DNA from: Planotetraspora silvatica
GTDB taxonomy: Bacteria > Actinomycetota > Actinomycetes > Streptosporangiales > Streptosporangiaceae
Assembly: GCF_016863315.1 (NCBI RefSeq)
Contig: NZ_BOOQ01000043.1
Location: forward strand, 1-59,123
Length of the DNA: 59,123 nucleotides
Direction of reading: 5' to 3'
Shown: positions 18,154 to 25,980 of the stretch, piece by piece
Layout: each line of letters begins with the position of its first letter
How positions within the stretch are numbered: the stretch's first letter is position 1
The notes under the pieces: model-generated
What the model saw: the letters and a program-made list of their open reading frames with translations, nothing else
Database searches by the model: none
What the model was told of the DNA's origin: nothing
Program-made: the position numbers and the translations under genes

Positions 18154-19023
18154 TTGCCCCACCGACGGGCTCCACGGCACACCCGGCCAGACGAAGGTCT
18201 GGATCTCAACAAACCGGGCGTGCGCATCGGCCTAGGCGCCGCGGTCACCGTGGTGATGACCGGTGCGCTCTTCGCCGCCTACAACGGGATCGGCACGCCG
18301 CTGCTGGACGCGGCGCAGACCTTTCTCACCTATTACGCGGGCGTCATCTCCCTGGTCGCCCTCACCACGACCGTCGCGCTCGGGCTCGCCGCCAGCGAGC
18401 GCGTGGTGTTGCCGATCCCCCAGCGCGTCCGCGCCCAGCTCGTGCACCGGGCCGCCGCCCTGGTCGGCGTCGGCTTCCTGGTCACCCACATCGGCATGAA
18501 GATCGCCGCTGGGCTCGTTCCCGCGTACGGCTCGATCGTGCCCACCACCTCGCTGTACGTGGGGATGGGCGCGCTGGCGTCCGACCTAATGATCGTCGTC
18601 GTCGCGACGGGCGTGATGCGCGGCCGGTTCGCCCAGGCCGAGCGTCCCTGGACGTGGCGCGTCCTGCACGACCTCGCCTACCTGGCGTGGCCGCTGTCCA
18701 TCCTCCACGGGCTCATGGCCGGCCGGACCCCCGCCGCATGGGTGAGCTGGAGCTACGTGCTCTGTCTCGTGGCCGTCGGATCGGCTCTGCTGATCCGGGT
18801 CATGGCCACCTTCCGGCCCGCCCTCGAGGCCGGCGTGGTCAACGCCGTCGACATGACGCAGACGCAGCCGATGCCGCGAGCCGTACCCAAGTCGTCCCCG
18901 GAGAAGGCCCCCCGGACGATGCCGGAACCGGTTCCCCTGCTCGGCCGCACCGGCACGGACGCGACGCCCATCGGACGGGCCTCGCGGAGATCACAGGACA
19001 CCAAACTTCGGAGGATCGTGTGA
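18154..19023 (+). CDS. ferric-reductase-like haem-binding membrane protein
   Basis: About 289 residues with roughly six transmembrane helices (starting GVRIGLGAAVTVVMTGALFAAY). Histidines are paired in the membrane as expected for b-type haem coordination: VHRAAALVGVGFLVTHIGMK and VLHDLAYLAWPLSILHG. The cytoplasmic C-terminal tail is basic and proline-rich with no FAD/NAD domain, so electrons must come from a partner. The TTG at 18154 is chosen because GGAGG lies 5 bases upstream; the longer ATG frame (18103) has no support. Its stop overlaps the start of the NuoF-like gene by 4 bases, arguing for a complex. Confidence 0.8.
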   Translation: MPHRRAPRHTRPDEGLDLNKPGVRIGLGAAVTVVMTGALFAAYNGIGTPLLDAAQTFLTYYAGVISLVALTTTVALGLAASERVVLPIPQRVRAQLVHRAAALVGVGFLVTHIGMKIAAGLVPAYGSIVPTTSLYVGMGALASDLMIVVVATGVMRGRFAQAERPWTWRVLHDLAYLAWPLSILHGLMAGRTPAAWVSWSYVLCLVAVGSALLIRVMATFRPALEAGVVNAVDMTQTQPMPRAVPKSSPEKAPRTMPEPVPLLGRTGTDATPIGRASRRSQDTKLRRIV

Positions 19024-20483
19024 TTCCCTATCGCGTGTCCCAGATCCGGCGGCTCGGTCCCGCACGGCTCACGGCCGGGCTGGACCAGCACCGCAGGCTC
19101 GACCTCGACGCCCACCGCGCCATCCACGGCGAGCTCGGCACCGAGTCCGTCGACACGCTCATCTCGATGGCGGAGGACGTCGATCTGCGGGGGCGCGGCG
19201 GCGCGGCCTTCCCGTTCGCGCGCAAGCTGCGCGCGGTCGCCGCGCGGGCCGGCGACTCCGAGACCGTGGTCCTGGTCAACGGCGCCGAGGGCGAGCCCGC
19301 CAGCGTGAAGGACAAGATGCTGCTCACCCGGGCCCCTCACCTCGTCCTGGAGGGCGCCCTGCTGGCGGCCGGCGCGCTCAACGCACGGCAGGTCGTGGTC
19401 GCGGTGCCCTCCGGCGACGTGGCGGAGGCCTCCATGACGGCCGCCGTCGCCGAGCGGGGCGCCGAGGACTCCGTCCGCGTCGCCGCCATCCCGGAACGGT
19501 TCATCTCGGGCGAGGGCGGCGCTCTGGTCAAGGCCGTGAACGGCCAGGCGGGCATCCCGCCAGGGCGCAAGGCCCGCTCCTCCGACAGCGGCGTGGACGG
19601 CCTGCCGACGCTGCTGTCCAACACCGAGACCTTCGCCCAGCTCGCCGTCCTCGGGGAACTGGGCGCGGAGGTGTACGGCTCGGTGGGAACCGTACAGGAG
19701 CCGGGGACGACCCTCCTGACCGTCGGCGGCTCGGCCGTCTTCCCGGCCGTCGTCGAGGTCACGCCGGGGGTGCCGCTGGCCTCTGTGCTCGACCTGTGCG
19801 AGGCGGCCGTCGGTGACGGCGTTCTGGTCGGCGGGTACCACGGGGCGTGGTTGTCCGCCGCCGAGGCGTATGGGGCGATCGTGTCCCGCCGCGGCATCTC
19901 GCAGGCCGGTGGATCTCTGGGCGCGGGCATCGTGGTGCCGCTCGGCGGCGAGACCTGCCCCCTCGGCGAGACGCTGCGCGTCGCGAACTACCTGGCCGCC
20001 CAGTCGTCGGGCCAGTGCGGCCCCTGCCGGCTCGGCCTGCCCGATCTCGCCCGCGCCGTGGCCGAACTGTCGGGCGGTTCGTCGCACGGCATCGAGCTCG
20101 TACGGCGGGCCGCGTCAGCCGTACGAGGTCGGGGGGCGTGTTTCCACCCCGACGGCTCGTCCCGGTTCGTCATGTCGGCGCTCGAAGCGTTCGCCGACGA
20201 CGTGGAGGAGCACCGGATCCACGGGACCTGCGGGCGGCCGGTGCTCGAGATGCTGCCCCTCCCGGCCTCCGAATCGCCCGAGGCCAAGCTGGTGGTCGAC
20301 TGGACCCGCTGCCAGGCCCATGGGCTCTGCGCGCACGTCGCCCCCGAACTGGTCAAGCTCGACCAGCACGGCTTCCCTGTCGTCGAGGAGGGCGGCGTAC
20401 CCCCGTGGTTGCGTGCCGAAGCCCGCCGAGCCGTGGAGATGTGCCCCGCCCTAGCCCTCCGCTTCCCCCCCACCCCAGCGTGA
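19020..20483 (+). CDS. NuoF-like NADH/FMN flavoprotein fused to a 3Fe-4S-type ferredoxin
   Basis: 487 residues. The N-terminal NuoF-like region shows the FMN-site GRGGAAFP (58-65) and the NADH-site NGAEGEPASVKDK (87-99). The SLBB region follows. The 4Fe-4S region has Cys333, Cys336 and Cys374, but the first cysteine of the usual CGxCxPC is Ser (Ser330). The C-terminal 65 residues are a small ferredoxin with Cys431-x2-His434-x2-Cys437 and Cys475-Pro, the pattern of actinobacterial [3Fe-4S] ferredoxins. GTG start with GGAGG 5 bases upstream, overlapping the membrane cytochrome gene (GTGTGA). Inferred role: carry electrons from NAD(P)H to the haem protein. It is not part of a Complex I operon. 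Confidence 0.85.
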   Translation: MIPYRVSQIRRLGPARLTAGLDQHRRLDLDAHRAIHGELGTESVDTLISMAEDVDLRGRGGAAFPFARKLRAVAARAGDSETVVLVNGAEGEPASVKDKMLLTRAPHLVLEGALLAAGALNARQVVVAVPSGDVAEASMTAAVAERGAEDSVRVAAIPERFISGEGGALVKAVNGQAGIPPGRKARSSDSGVDGLPTLLSNTETFAQLAVLGELGAEVYGSVGTVQEPGTTLLTVGGSAVFPAVVEVTPGVPLASVLDLCEAAVGDGVLVGGYHGAWLSAAEAYGAIVSRRGISQAGGSLGAGIVVPLGGETCPLGETLRVANYLAAQSSGQCGPCRLGLPDLARAVAELSGGSSHGIELVRRAASAVRGRGACFHPDGSSRFVMSALEAFADDVEEHRIHGTCGRPVLEMLPLPASESPEAKLVVDWTRCQAHGLCAHVAPELVKLDQHGFPVVEEGGVPPWLRAEARRAVEMCPALALRFPPTPA

Positions 20484-20509
20484 TCACACCCAGCGTGATC
20501 ACACCCGGC
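20480..20509 (+). repeat. two 15-bp direct repeats leading into array 1
   Basis: GTGATCACACCCAGC followed at once by GTGATCACACCCGGC. The first copy begins inside the stop codon of the NuoF-like gene. They share GTGATCA with the 53-bp repeat box that starts at 20510. Confidence 0.7.
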
Positions 20510-20862
20510 GTGATCATGCACACATTCGTGCGATGCCCCACCGACCTGCGCCTCTTTCAACCGTGATCATGCACAGATTCGGAGAATGCCCCTACCACCT
20601 GCGACTCTTCTGTTCGTGATCATGCACAGGTTCGGCGCGACCACCGGCGACCTGTGCTTTTCTGCTGCGTGATCATGCACACCCAGGCCTACTGCATGAT
20701 CACGGAAGGCGTTCCCCCAGCTCGTACGGCACGCAAGCGAACCTGTGCATGATCACGAAAACAGTCTGCGCAGCTCAAGGACTCCAACCCCGAATCTGTG
20801 CATGATCACGACAAGGAGTCACGCAGCTCAAGGGGCCTGATCACGAACCTGTGCATGATCAC
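20510..20862. repeat. 53-bp periodic inverted repeat array 1 (4 + 4 boxes)
   Basis: Boxes reading GTGATCATGCAC on the plus strand start at 20510, 20563, 20616 and 20669. The reverse complement (GTGCATGATCAC) ends at 20703, 20756, 20809 and 20862; every step is exactly 53 bases. In most units the box continues AGRTTCG, and positions 33-41 carry YGASCTGSG: CGACCTGCG in the left arm and TGAGCTGCG in the right arm (read in unit orientation). The innermost boxes face each other around 20686 and can form a hairpin. The array lies between convergent genes and covers the last 11 codons of the acetoacetyl-CoA synthetase frame. Confidence 0.95.
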
Positions 20863-22813
20863 GCGGAGGGTGCGGGGGGCACGGGGGGTGGAAATGGCGG
20901 AGGACCTCTGGGTTGGCCATGGCGTCGGGGTTGGCGGCCTGCTCGACGGGTGTCCCGAGAAGGATCTTCCGTACCGGGATCTCCAGCTTCTTACCGGACA
21001 ACGTCCGGGGGATGCCGGGGACCTCGTGGATCTCGTCGGGCACGTGCCGCGGGGACAGCTCGCTTCGCAGCGCCCCCTTGAGCCGGCTCACGAGATCGTC
21101 GGAGAACGCGCCGCCCTCAGCCAGCGTGACGTACAGCAGGAGACGGCCCTCCTGTCCGAGCCGTCCGGTGTCGATCACCAGGCTGTCGGCGATCTCCTCG
21201 AACCGCTCGACGACCCGGTAGAACTCGCTGGTGCCCATCCGGACGCCACCCCGGTTGAGGGTCGAGTCGGACCGCCCGTAGATCACGCAACTCCCGTCGG
21301 GGTTGAGCTTGATCCAGTCGCCGTGCCGCCAGACGCCGGGGTAGTCGGCGAAATAGGACTCGCGGTAGCGGTCACCGGACGGGTCGTTCCAGAACATGAC
21401 CGGCATCGAGGGCATGGGTTGCGTCACCACGAGTTCGCCCACCTCGCCGATCACGGACGCCCCGGACGGGTCGAACGACTCCACCATCGCCCCGAGACAC
21501 CGGCACGGGATGACACCTGCCCTGACCGGCAGCGACGGCACCCCGCCCACGAAACCCGTGCAGACGTCCGTGCCCCCGGAGAACGACCCGAGCTGCACAT
21601 CGGCCTTGACGTCGGAGTAGACCCACGCGAACCCCTCCGGCGGCAGCGGCGATCCGGTCGAGCCGATCCCCTTCAGCCGTGAAAGGCCCGTCGGCTTCAG
21701 CCCCGCCTTCATCGAGGCGACGATGTACGGCGCGCCCGTGCCGAAGTAGGTGACCCCCTCCTCGTCCGCCAGCCTCCACAGGGCGTCGGGCCCGGGATGG
21801 GCCGCGCTGCCGTCGTAGAGGACGACGGTGGCGCCCACGAGAAGGCCGCCGATGAGGTAGTTCCACATCATCCAGCCGGTCGTGGTGTACCAGAAGAACA
21901 CATCCCCGTCGCCGAGGTCCTGGTGGAAGGAGAGCGACTTGAGGTGTTCGAGCACGATTCCGCCGTGCCCGTGCACGATGGGCTTGGGCAGGCCGGTCGT
22001 GCCCGAGGAGTACAGCACCCACAGCGGGTGCCCGAACGGGACCGGCTCGAACACGAGCTCGCCGGTCTCACCGCTGAGGTCCTCCCAGGTCAGTCCCCCC
22101 TCCCCAGTACGGCTCTCGCCGACGACTGAGGCGACGGATCCCAGATGGGGGATCCACACGGTCGCCGCGAGGGTGGGCAGCTTGGCCGCGATCTCGCGGA
22201 CGACGCCCGAGCGGTCGAAGGCCTTGCCGCCGTACCGGTACCCGTCGACCGCGATGAGCACCTTGGGCTCGATCTGGGTGAACCGGTCGATGACGCTCGG
22301 CGCGCCGAAGTCCGGCGAGCACGAGGACCAGATGGCCCCGAGCGAGGCGGTGGCCAGGAAGGCGATCAGCGCCTCGGGGATGTTGGGGACGTACGCCGCC
22401 ACCCGGTCGCCACGCCCCACCCCGAGTCTGACCAGCCCCGCGCGCACCCGGCCGACCTCTTCGCGCAGGTGCCCGAGCGTGTACGTCCGCCGATTCCCCG
22501 CTTCATCGCGAAAAATCACAGCAAGGTGGTCGGAGTCGCCGCGCAACGCATTGGCGGCGTAATTGATCGTGGCTCCGGTGAACCATCGGACGTCCGGCAT
22601 CGTCCCACTGATGACGGGCCCGTCACCACGCTCCCCCACCACGCCGAAGTAGTCCCACACCGACGTCCAGAAGTCGGCCGGATGGTCGACCGACCACTGC
22701 CAGATGTCGTCGTACGTCCCGGACCGCCCGAGCCGGTCCGCGTAGCGCGTCACCCGAGCGTCGCGGACGATCTCCGGCGTCGGTTCCCAGAGCAGAGCGC
22801 CTTCCTCAACCAT
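20828..22813 (-). CDS. acetoacetyl-CoA synthetase
   Basis: 661 residues of the ANL (acyl-CoA synthetase) family, acetoacetate-CoA ligase type. The AMP-binding motif is YSSGTTGLPKPIVHGHGG, with GSTGSPLPPEGF, FSGGTDVCTGF and the hinge/A8 region YGRSDSTLNRGGVRMGTSE; the catalytic lysine lies in RTLSGKKLEIPVRK. It activates acetoacetate with ATP and CoA for use in lipid or ketone-body metabolism. The ATG at 22813 has AAGGA in front. Family similarity ends around residue 641 (EVLRHF); the Pro/His-rich tail and the final RDHAQVRDQAP are read from flanking DNA and the 53-bp repeat. Confidence 0.92.
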   Translation of the reverse strand: MVEEGALLWEPTPEIVRDARVTRYADRLGRSGTYDDIWQWSVDHPADFWTSVWDYFGVVGERGDGPVISGTMPDVRWFTGATINYAANALRGDSDHLAVIFRDEAGNRRTYTLGHLREEVGRVRAGLVRLGVGRGDRVAAYVPNIPEALIAFLATASLGAIWSSCSPDFGAPSVIDRFTQIEPKVLIAVDGYRYGGKAFDRSGVVREIAAKLPTLAATVWIPHLGSVASVVGESRTGEGGLTWEDLSGETGELVFEPVPFGHPLWVLYSSGTTGLPKPIVHGHGGIVLEHLKSLSFHQDLGDGDVFFWYTTTGWMMWNYLIGGLLVGATVVLYDGSAAHPGPDALWRLADEEGVTYFGTGAPYIVASMKAGLKPTGLSRLKGIGSTGSPLPPEGFAWVYSDVKADVQLGSFSGGTDVCTGFVGGVPSLPVRAGVIPCRCLGAMVESFDPSGASVIGEVGELVVTQPMPSMPVMFWNDPSGDRYRESYFADYPGVWRHGDWIKLNPDGSCVIYGRSDSTLNRGGVRMGTSEFYRVVERFEEIADSLVIDTGRLGQEGRLLLYVTLAEGGAFSDDLVSRLKGALRSELSPRHVPDEIHEVPGIPRTLSGKKLEIPVRKILLGTPVEQAANPDAMANPEVLRHFHPPCPPHPPRDHAQVRDQAP

Positions 22814-22875
22814 GTGTCCATCCTTACGAGGCGGACGGCGTATGTCACCGTCACCGCCCACATAGAAACCAGCTG

Positions 22876-23064
22876 TCATATGTGTGCGCTCAGGTGGTCG
22901 ATCGCGATCCGCGCGGCGGACCCGATCGCGGCGTCCGCCCGGGGCTGGTTCTGGGCCGTCCCGGACGAGCGGGTGAAGGTCGCGACGGCGTACCGGCCTC
23001 CGTCGGGGTGCTCGACGACACCGATCTCGCTGCGGAGTGTGGGCGGCGTCCGGTCTCGAAACCG
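22876..23064 (-). pseudogene. C-terminal fragment of a class A beta-lactamase-like serine hydrolase
   Basis: An open frame encodes GRFRDRTPPTLRSEIGVV followed by EHPDGGRYAVATFTR and ends NQPRADAAIGSAARIAIDHLSAHI. This is how the last 60 or so residues of the beta-lactamase/D,D-peptidase-like hydrolase family usually look. The SxxK and SDN parts are missing: upstream sequence leads directly into the HAD gene. It is best read as a gene remnant, or as a small ORF derived from one. Confidence 0.55.
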
Positions 23065-23137
23065 ACCGCACGTCGTCGAACGGAAACTCCGAAGCACACC
23101 CGGAGCGGCCGCGCTTCCTCGACGCGCTCTGACGCGC

Positions 23138-23932
23138 TCAGCCGGCCTTGCGGTCGGCGGGGCTGGTGAGCCGCGCGACGGCGGCCACGACTTCCGAGGC
23201 GTTCGTCAGGTCGGGGAGCACTATGTCGGCGCCGGCCTCGTGCAACTCGGCCGCCATGGAACGGCCCGAGGCGACGGCGATCACCGCGGCCCCGCCGATC
23301 CTGGCCGCCTGCACGTCGCGGGTCGAGTCGCCGATCAGCACGGTGTTCTGCGCCGTGAAGGGCGCACCGTACTTGGTCTTGGCCCTTCCCTGCGCCACCT
23401 GGAGGAGGGTCGCCTTGGGGTAGACCTCCTCGCCGTAGCCGCCCACCTCGAAGTCGACCCACTTGTTCAGGCCGAAGGCCGTCAGCTTGTGGACGGCGTT
23501 GCCCTTGATGGTCCCGGTCAGCACGGACTGGACGGCCCCGTCGAGCCGGGACACGGCAGTGAGCGCCTCCTTGGCGCCGGGCATCATCCGGCCCTCCTTC
23601 GCCAGTCGCTTGTGCTTGGCGGCGAAGCTGACGGCGAGCGCGTCGAGGAACTTGGGCAGGTGCTGATCCTCGACCACGATGCCGTTGATGGCCAGCGTCT
23701 CGAAAATGATCTCGGAGTCCGGGCGGCCCATCGCCGGAGCGAGCTTGACCAGCGGTCGGCCGGTCACCATCCGGAACGCGTCCGCGTAGGCCTCGCGGGT
23801 GACGATGGTCGCGTCGACGAGAGTGAGATCGACGTTCCAGAGGACGAGACGGTTGATAATGGCCTCCGTGGGGGATTCGGCATGGCTCGTGCCCAAGGGT
23901 ACGGCTATCACCCGGTCATGAGGACCTGTCAT
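23138..23932 (-). CDS. HAD-superfamily protein with Asn in place of the nucleophile Asp
   Basis: About 264 residues. HAD motif I reads LVLWNVDLTLVD: the first Asp of DxD is Asn33 (codon AAC). Motif II (VLTGT), motif III lysine (VYPKATLL) and motif IV (LIGDSTRDVQAAR) are intact. Relatives normally have WDVDxTL, so catalysis through a phospho-aspartate should be lost or strongly reduced. The start is uncertain: ATG 23932 is used, with no good ribosome site; ATG/GTG choices nearby differ only in a poorly conserved N-terminus. It is followed upstream on the same strand by a second HAD gene. Confidence 0.8.
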   Translation of the reverse strand: MTGPHDRVIAVPLGTSHAESPTEAIINRLVLWNVDLTLVDATIVTREAYADAFRMVTGRPLVKLAPAMGRPDSEIIFETLAINGIVVEDQHLPKFLDALAVSFAAKHKRLAKEGRMMPGAKEALTAVSRLDGAVQSVLTGTIKGNAVHKLTAFGLNKWVDFEVGGYGEEVYPKATLLQVAQGRAKTKYGAPFTAQNTVLIGDSTRDVQAARIGGAAVIAVASGRSMAAELHEAGADIVLPDLTNASEVVAAVARLTSPADRKAG

Positions 23933-24050
23933 ACCGAGGTTGTAGCCGCCCGGCCCGTTCTCACACCCCTGGTCACGCACGGGGTCACCCTGCGGGTCAG
24001 CGGTGGGTCACAGAGAACGGGCGAGAGCCGTCCACGGACCGCTTCCTCGG

Positions 24051-24686
24051 TCAGACGACCCTGCCGAGGGCGTCGGCGAGCGAGTCGACGACCGGGAAGC
24101 CCAGGGCCTCCAGCTCCGACCGTCTGGTCATGCCGCCGGTGTACAGGATCGCCTGCGCGCCGACGTGCTGGGCCGCGTGCCCGTCGTCGACGCTGTCGCC
24201 GATGACCACCACGGTCTCCGGGTCGAGGCCGAGGGCTCGCAGGTGGGCGACCATGTGCTCGGCCTTGGTGCCGCCCGAGGCGGAGCGCAGTCCGTCGACC
24301 CGGGCGAAGTGCCCGCCGATGCCGAACTCGCCGACCTTGGGGACCAGCCGGTCATGGGCCCACATGGACAGCAGCGACTGCGTCCGGCCGGAGCCCTCCC
24401 ACTCCCGGAGGCAGGACTGCGCGTCCTTCGCCAGCTCACAGGCCAGCATGAGCTGGTGGTAGTGCTCGTGGAACGCGACGTCGAGCCGCTCCCACTCGCC
24501 CTCGTCGAGCGGACGGCCGAGCATGCGCTCGTAGGCCACCCAGATCGGCCGGGTGTAGACCTCGCGGAAGGAGTCCGCGTCGAAAGGGGCCAGCCCGTAG
24601 GGGAGGAAGACCTCGTTGGTGGCCCCGACCACCGCGTCTATGTCGTGGAACAGCGTGCCGTTCCAGTCCCAAACTATGTGTCTCAT
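24051..24686 (-). CDS. HAD-family hydrolase (phosphoglycolate phosphatase-like)
   Basis: 211 residues with all HAD motifs: VWDWNGTLFHD (nucleophile and acid/base Asp), LLSMWAHD, GTKAEHM (lysine) and VVIGDSVDDGHAA. The cap segment is helical (subfamily I). The substrate cannot be told; small phosphosugars or phosphoglycolate are usual. The ATG at 24686 is 10 bases after TAAGCT, so it may be leaderless. It lies 118 bases upstream of the Asn-variant HAD gene in the same direction. Confidence 0.85.
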   Translation of the reverse strand: MRHIVWDWNGTLFHDIDAVVGATNEVFLPYGLAPFDADSFREVYTRPIWVAYERMLGRPLDEGEWERLDVAFHEHYHQLMLACELAKDAQSCLREWEGSGRTQSLLSMWAHDRLVPKVGEFGIGGHFARVDGLRSASGGTKAEHMVAHLRALGLDPETVVVIGDSVDDGHAAQHVGAQAILYTGGMTRRSELEALGFPVVDSLADALGRVV

Positions 24687-24737
24687 ATCGCTCTAGAGCT
24701 TAAGGGCGACCTGTGACAAGTCCGTGAACGTTCCAGG

Positions 24738-25244
24738 TCAACTCAGCAAGTCGGGGATTTCCTGCGTGGCGTACCACATCAGTTCGTGGTCCTCCGCGCC
24801 GTCGACGGCGAACTGTGCGTCGTCGTCCCCGTGGTCGGCTGCGGGCAACGCGGCCACGGCCGCCTCGACGTCGGCGGCGGCGGACAGGTCGTCGACGTGG
24901 ATGGACGCGAGCTCGGCGATCGGGACCGACTTCAGCAGGCGCACCCGCGCGCGTTCCTCCAGGTCGGTGCCCATCGTCACGATGCTGTCCGGAATCTCGG
25001 CCGCGACGACGACCCGCCGCGCGGCGACCTCGACGCCGTCCGCGCGGTCGGCGGCGAGCATCCGGAGGGAGGCGCGGGCGGCCTCGGTCAGCGCGACGTA
25101 CTCGAGTTCCTCCGTGTCACCCGAGGCGTACCACTCGACGAGTGCCGGGGTCACGGCGTAGCCGGTCAGCGGGGCCGGTCCCAGCTCTCCCGCGGCGACC
25201 ACCCGGGCCAGTGCGGGGAGCGTGCACGGCAGGTACACGCGCAT
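24738..25244 (-). CDS. conserved actinobacterial protein of the DUF6912 type
   Basis: 168 residues starting MRVYLPCTLPALARVVAAG, with TGYAVTPALVEWYASGDTEELEYVALTEAARASLRML, which I recognise as the pattern of a conserved actinobacterial family of unknown function. Acidic overall, no signal or membrane segment. It is 24 bases downstream of a HAD gene on the same strand, so probably co-transcribed. Confidence 0.75.
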   Translation of the reverse strand: MRVYLPCTLPALARVVAAGELGPAPLTGYAVTPALVEWYASGDTEELEYVALTEAARASLRMLAADRADGVEVAARRVVVAAEIPDSIVTMGTDLEERARVRLLKSVPIAELASIHVDDLSAAADVEAAVAALPAADHGDDDAQFAVDGAEDHELMWYATQEIPDLLS

Positions 25245-25268
25245 GTGTCTTCTCTACTTCCTCCCGGC

Positions 25269-25922
25269 TCACGCCCGGAACGGCAGGCTGAAAAGCTTCT
25301 CCATCTCGCTGATCGTCGTGACGGCCTCGCGGTGATGGACGCCGACGATGCCCAGAGCACGGGCGGCCTCGATGTTGGCCTCGATGTCGTCGATGAACAC
25401 GCACTGCTGCGGCTCCAGGGCGACCAGCCCGAGCGCGTGGTGGAAGATGCGCGGCTCCGGCTTGCGCATGCCGACCTCACCCGAGATGACCACGGCGTCG
25501 AAGAGCTCGTCCCAGGCGTCGCGGGGATAGTCGTTGGCCCACGAGTTCGACAACAGGCAGGTGGTGAGCCCGGCCGCGCGGGCCCGCCGCACCATCTCGT
25601 TCATCTCCTCGACCGGCTGGAACCCGGCGAACATGCGGGTGAGCAGCCCGTCGGCCTCCGGTGGCACGCCGTCCAGCGTCCGCAGCCGGGCGGCCAGGTC
25701 CCGTTCGAACTCGGCGGCCGGGACCTCCCCGCGCTCCAGCGCGTGGATCGGGTTCTCCGCGCCGCCGTCCGCACCCGTCTCGTACGCGTGCATGACGAGG
25801 TCGCGCATGACGTCGCGGTAGTGCACCGAGTCGATCCGGTCGGCCTCGAGCCAGTGGACGATGGAGTCGCCCAGGCTCGTGGTGAGGACACCACCCCAGT
25901 CGATCAGAACGCCCTTGAGCAC
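25269..25922 (-). CDS. HAD-IA family hydrolase
   Basis: 217 residues. Motif I is LIDWGGVLT: the second Asp is Gly, as is normal in the GxVL subgroup (YihX-like). Motif II is LLSNSWAND, motif III is GMRKPEPRIF and motif IV is VFIDDIEANIEAARALG. The GTG at 25922 has GGGAGG 4-5 bases upstream, better than the earlier ATG-like start of the open frame. Substrate unknown; sugar or nucleotide phosphates are likely. Confidence 0.88.
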   Translation of the reverse strand: MLKGVLIDWGGVLTTSLGDSIVHWLEADRIDSVHYRDVMRDLVMHAYETGADGGAENPIHALERGEVPAAEFERDLAARLRTLDGVPPEADGLLTRMFAGFQPVEEMNEMVRRARAAGLTTCLLSNSWANDYPRDAWDELFDAVVISGEVGMRKPEPRIFHHALGLVALEPQQCVFIDDIEANIEAARALGIVGVHHREAVTTISEMEKLFSLPFRA

Positions 25923-25980
25923 GGTACCTCCCGTTGACACGCGTTACAGGATATGCGGGTCGCCGCCGGGAGCGAACCGT

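Noticed and set aside
18036-19019. N-terminal extension of the NuoF-like protein over the membrane cytochrome gene
   Set aside because: The extension is Arg/Pro-rich noise in another frame; the GTG at 19020 has a good ribosome site and matches the family start.
20510-20862. CRISPR array
   Set aside because: The regular repeats look CRISPR-like at first, but the arrays reverse orientation in the middle, the conserved box is short, the 'spacers' share a second conserved box, and there are no cas genes nearby.
25269-25922. Inactive HAD protein because motif I reads DWGG
   Set aside because: Gly in place of the second Asp is normal for this HAD-IA subgroup, unlike the Asn substitution in the protein at 23138.
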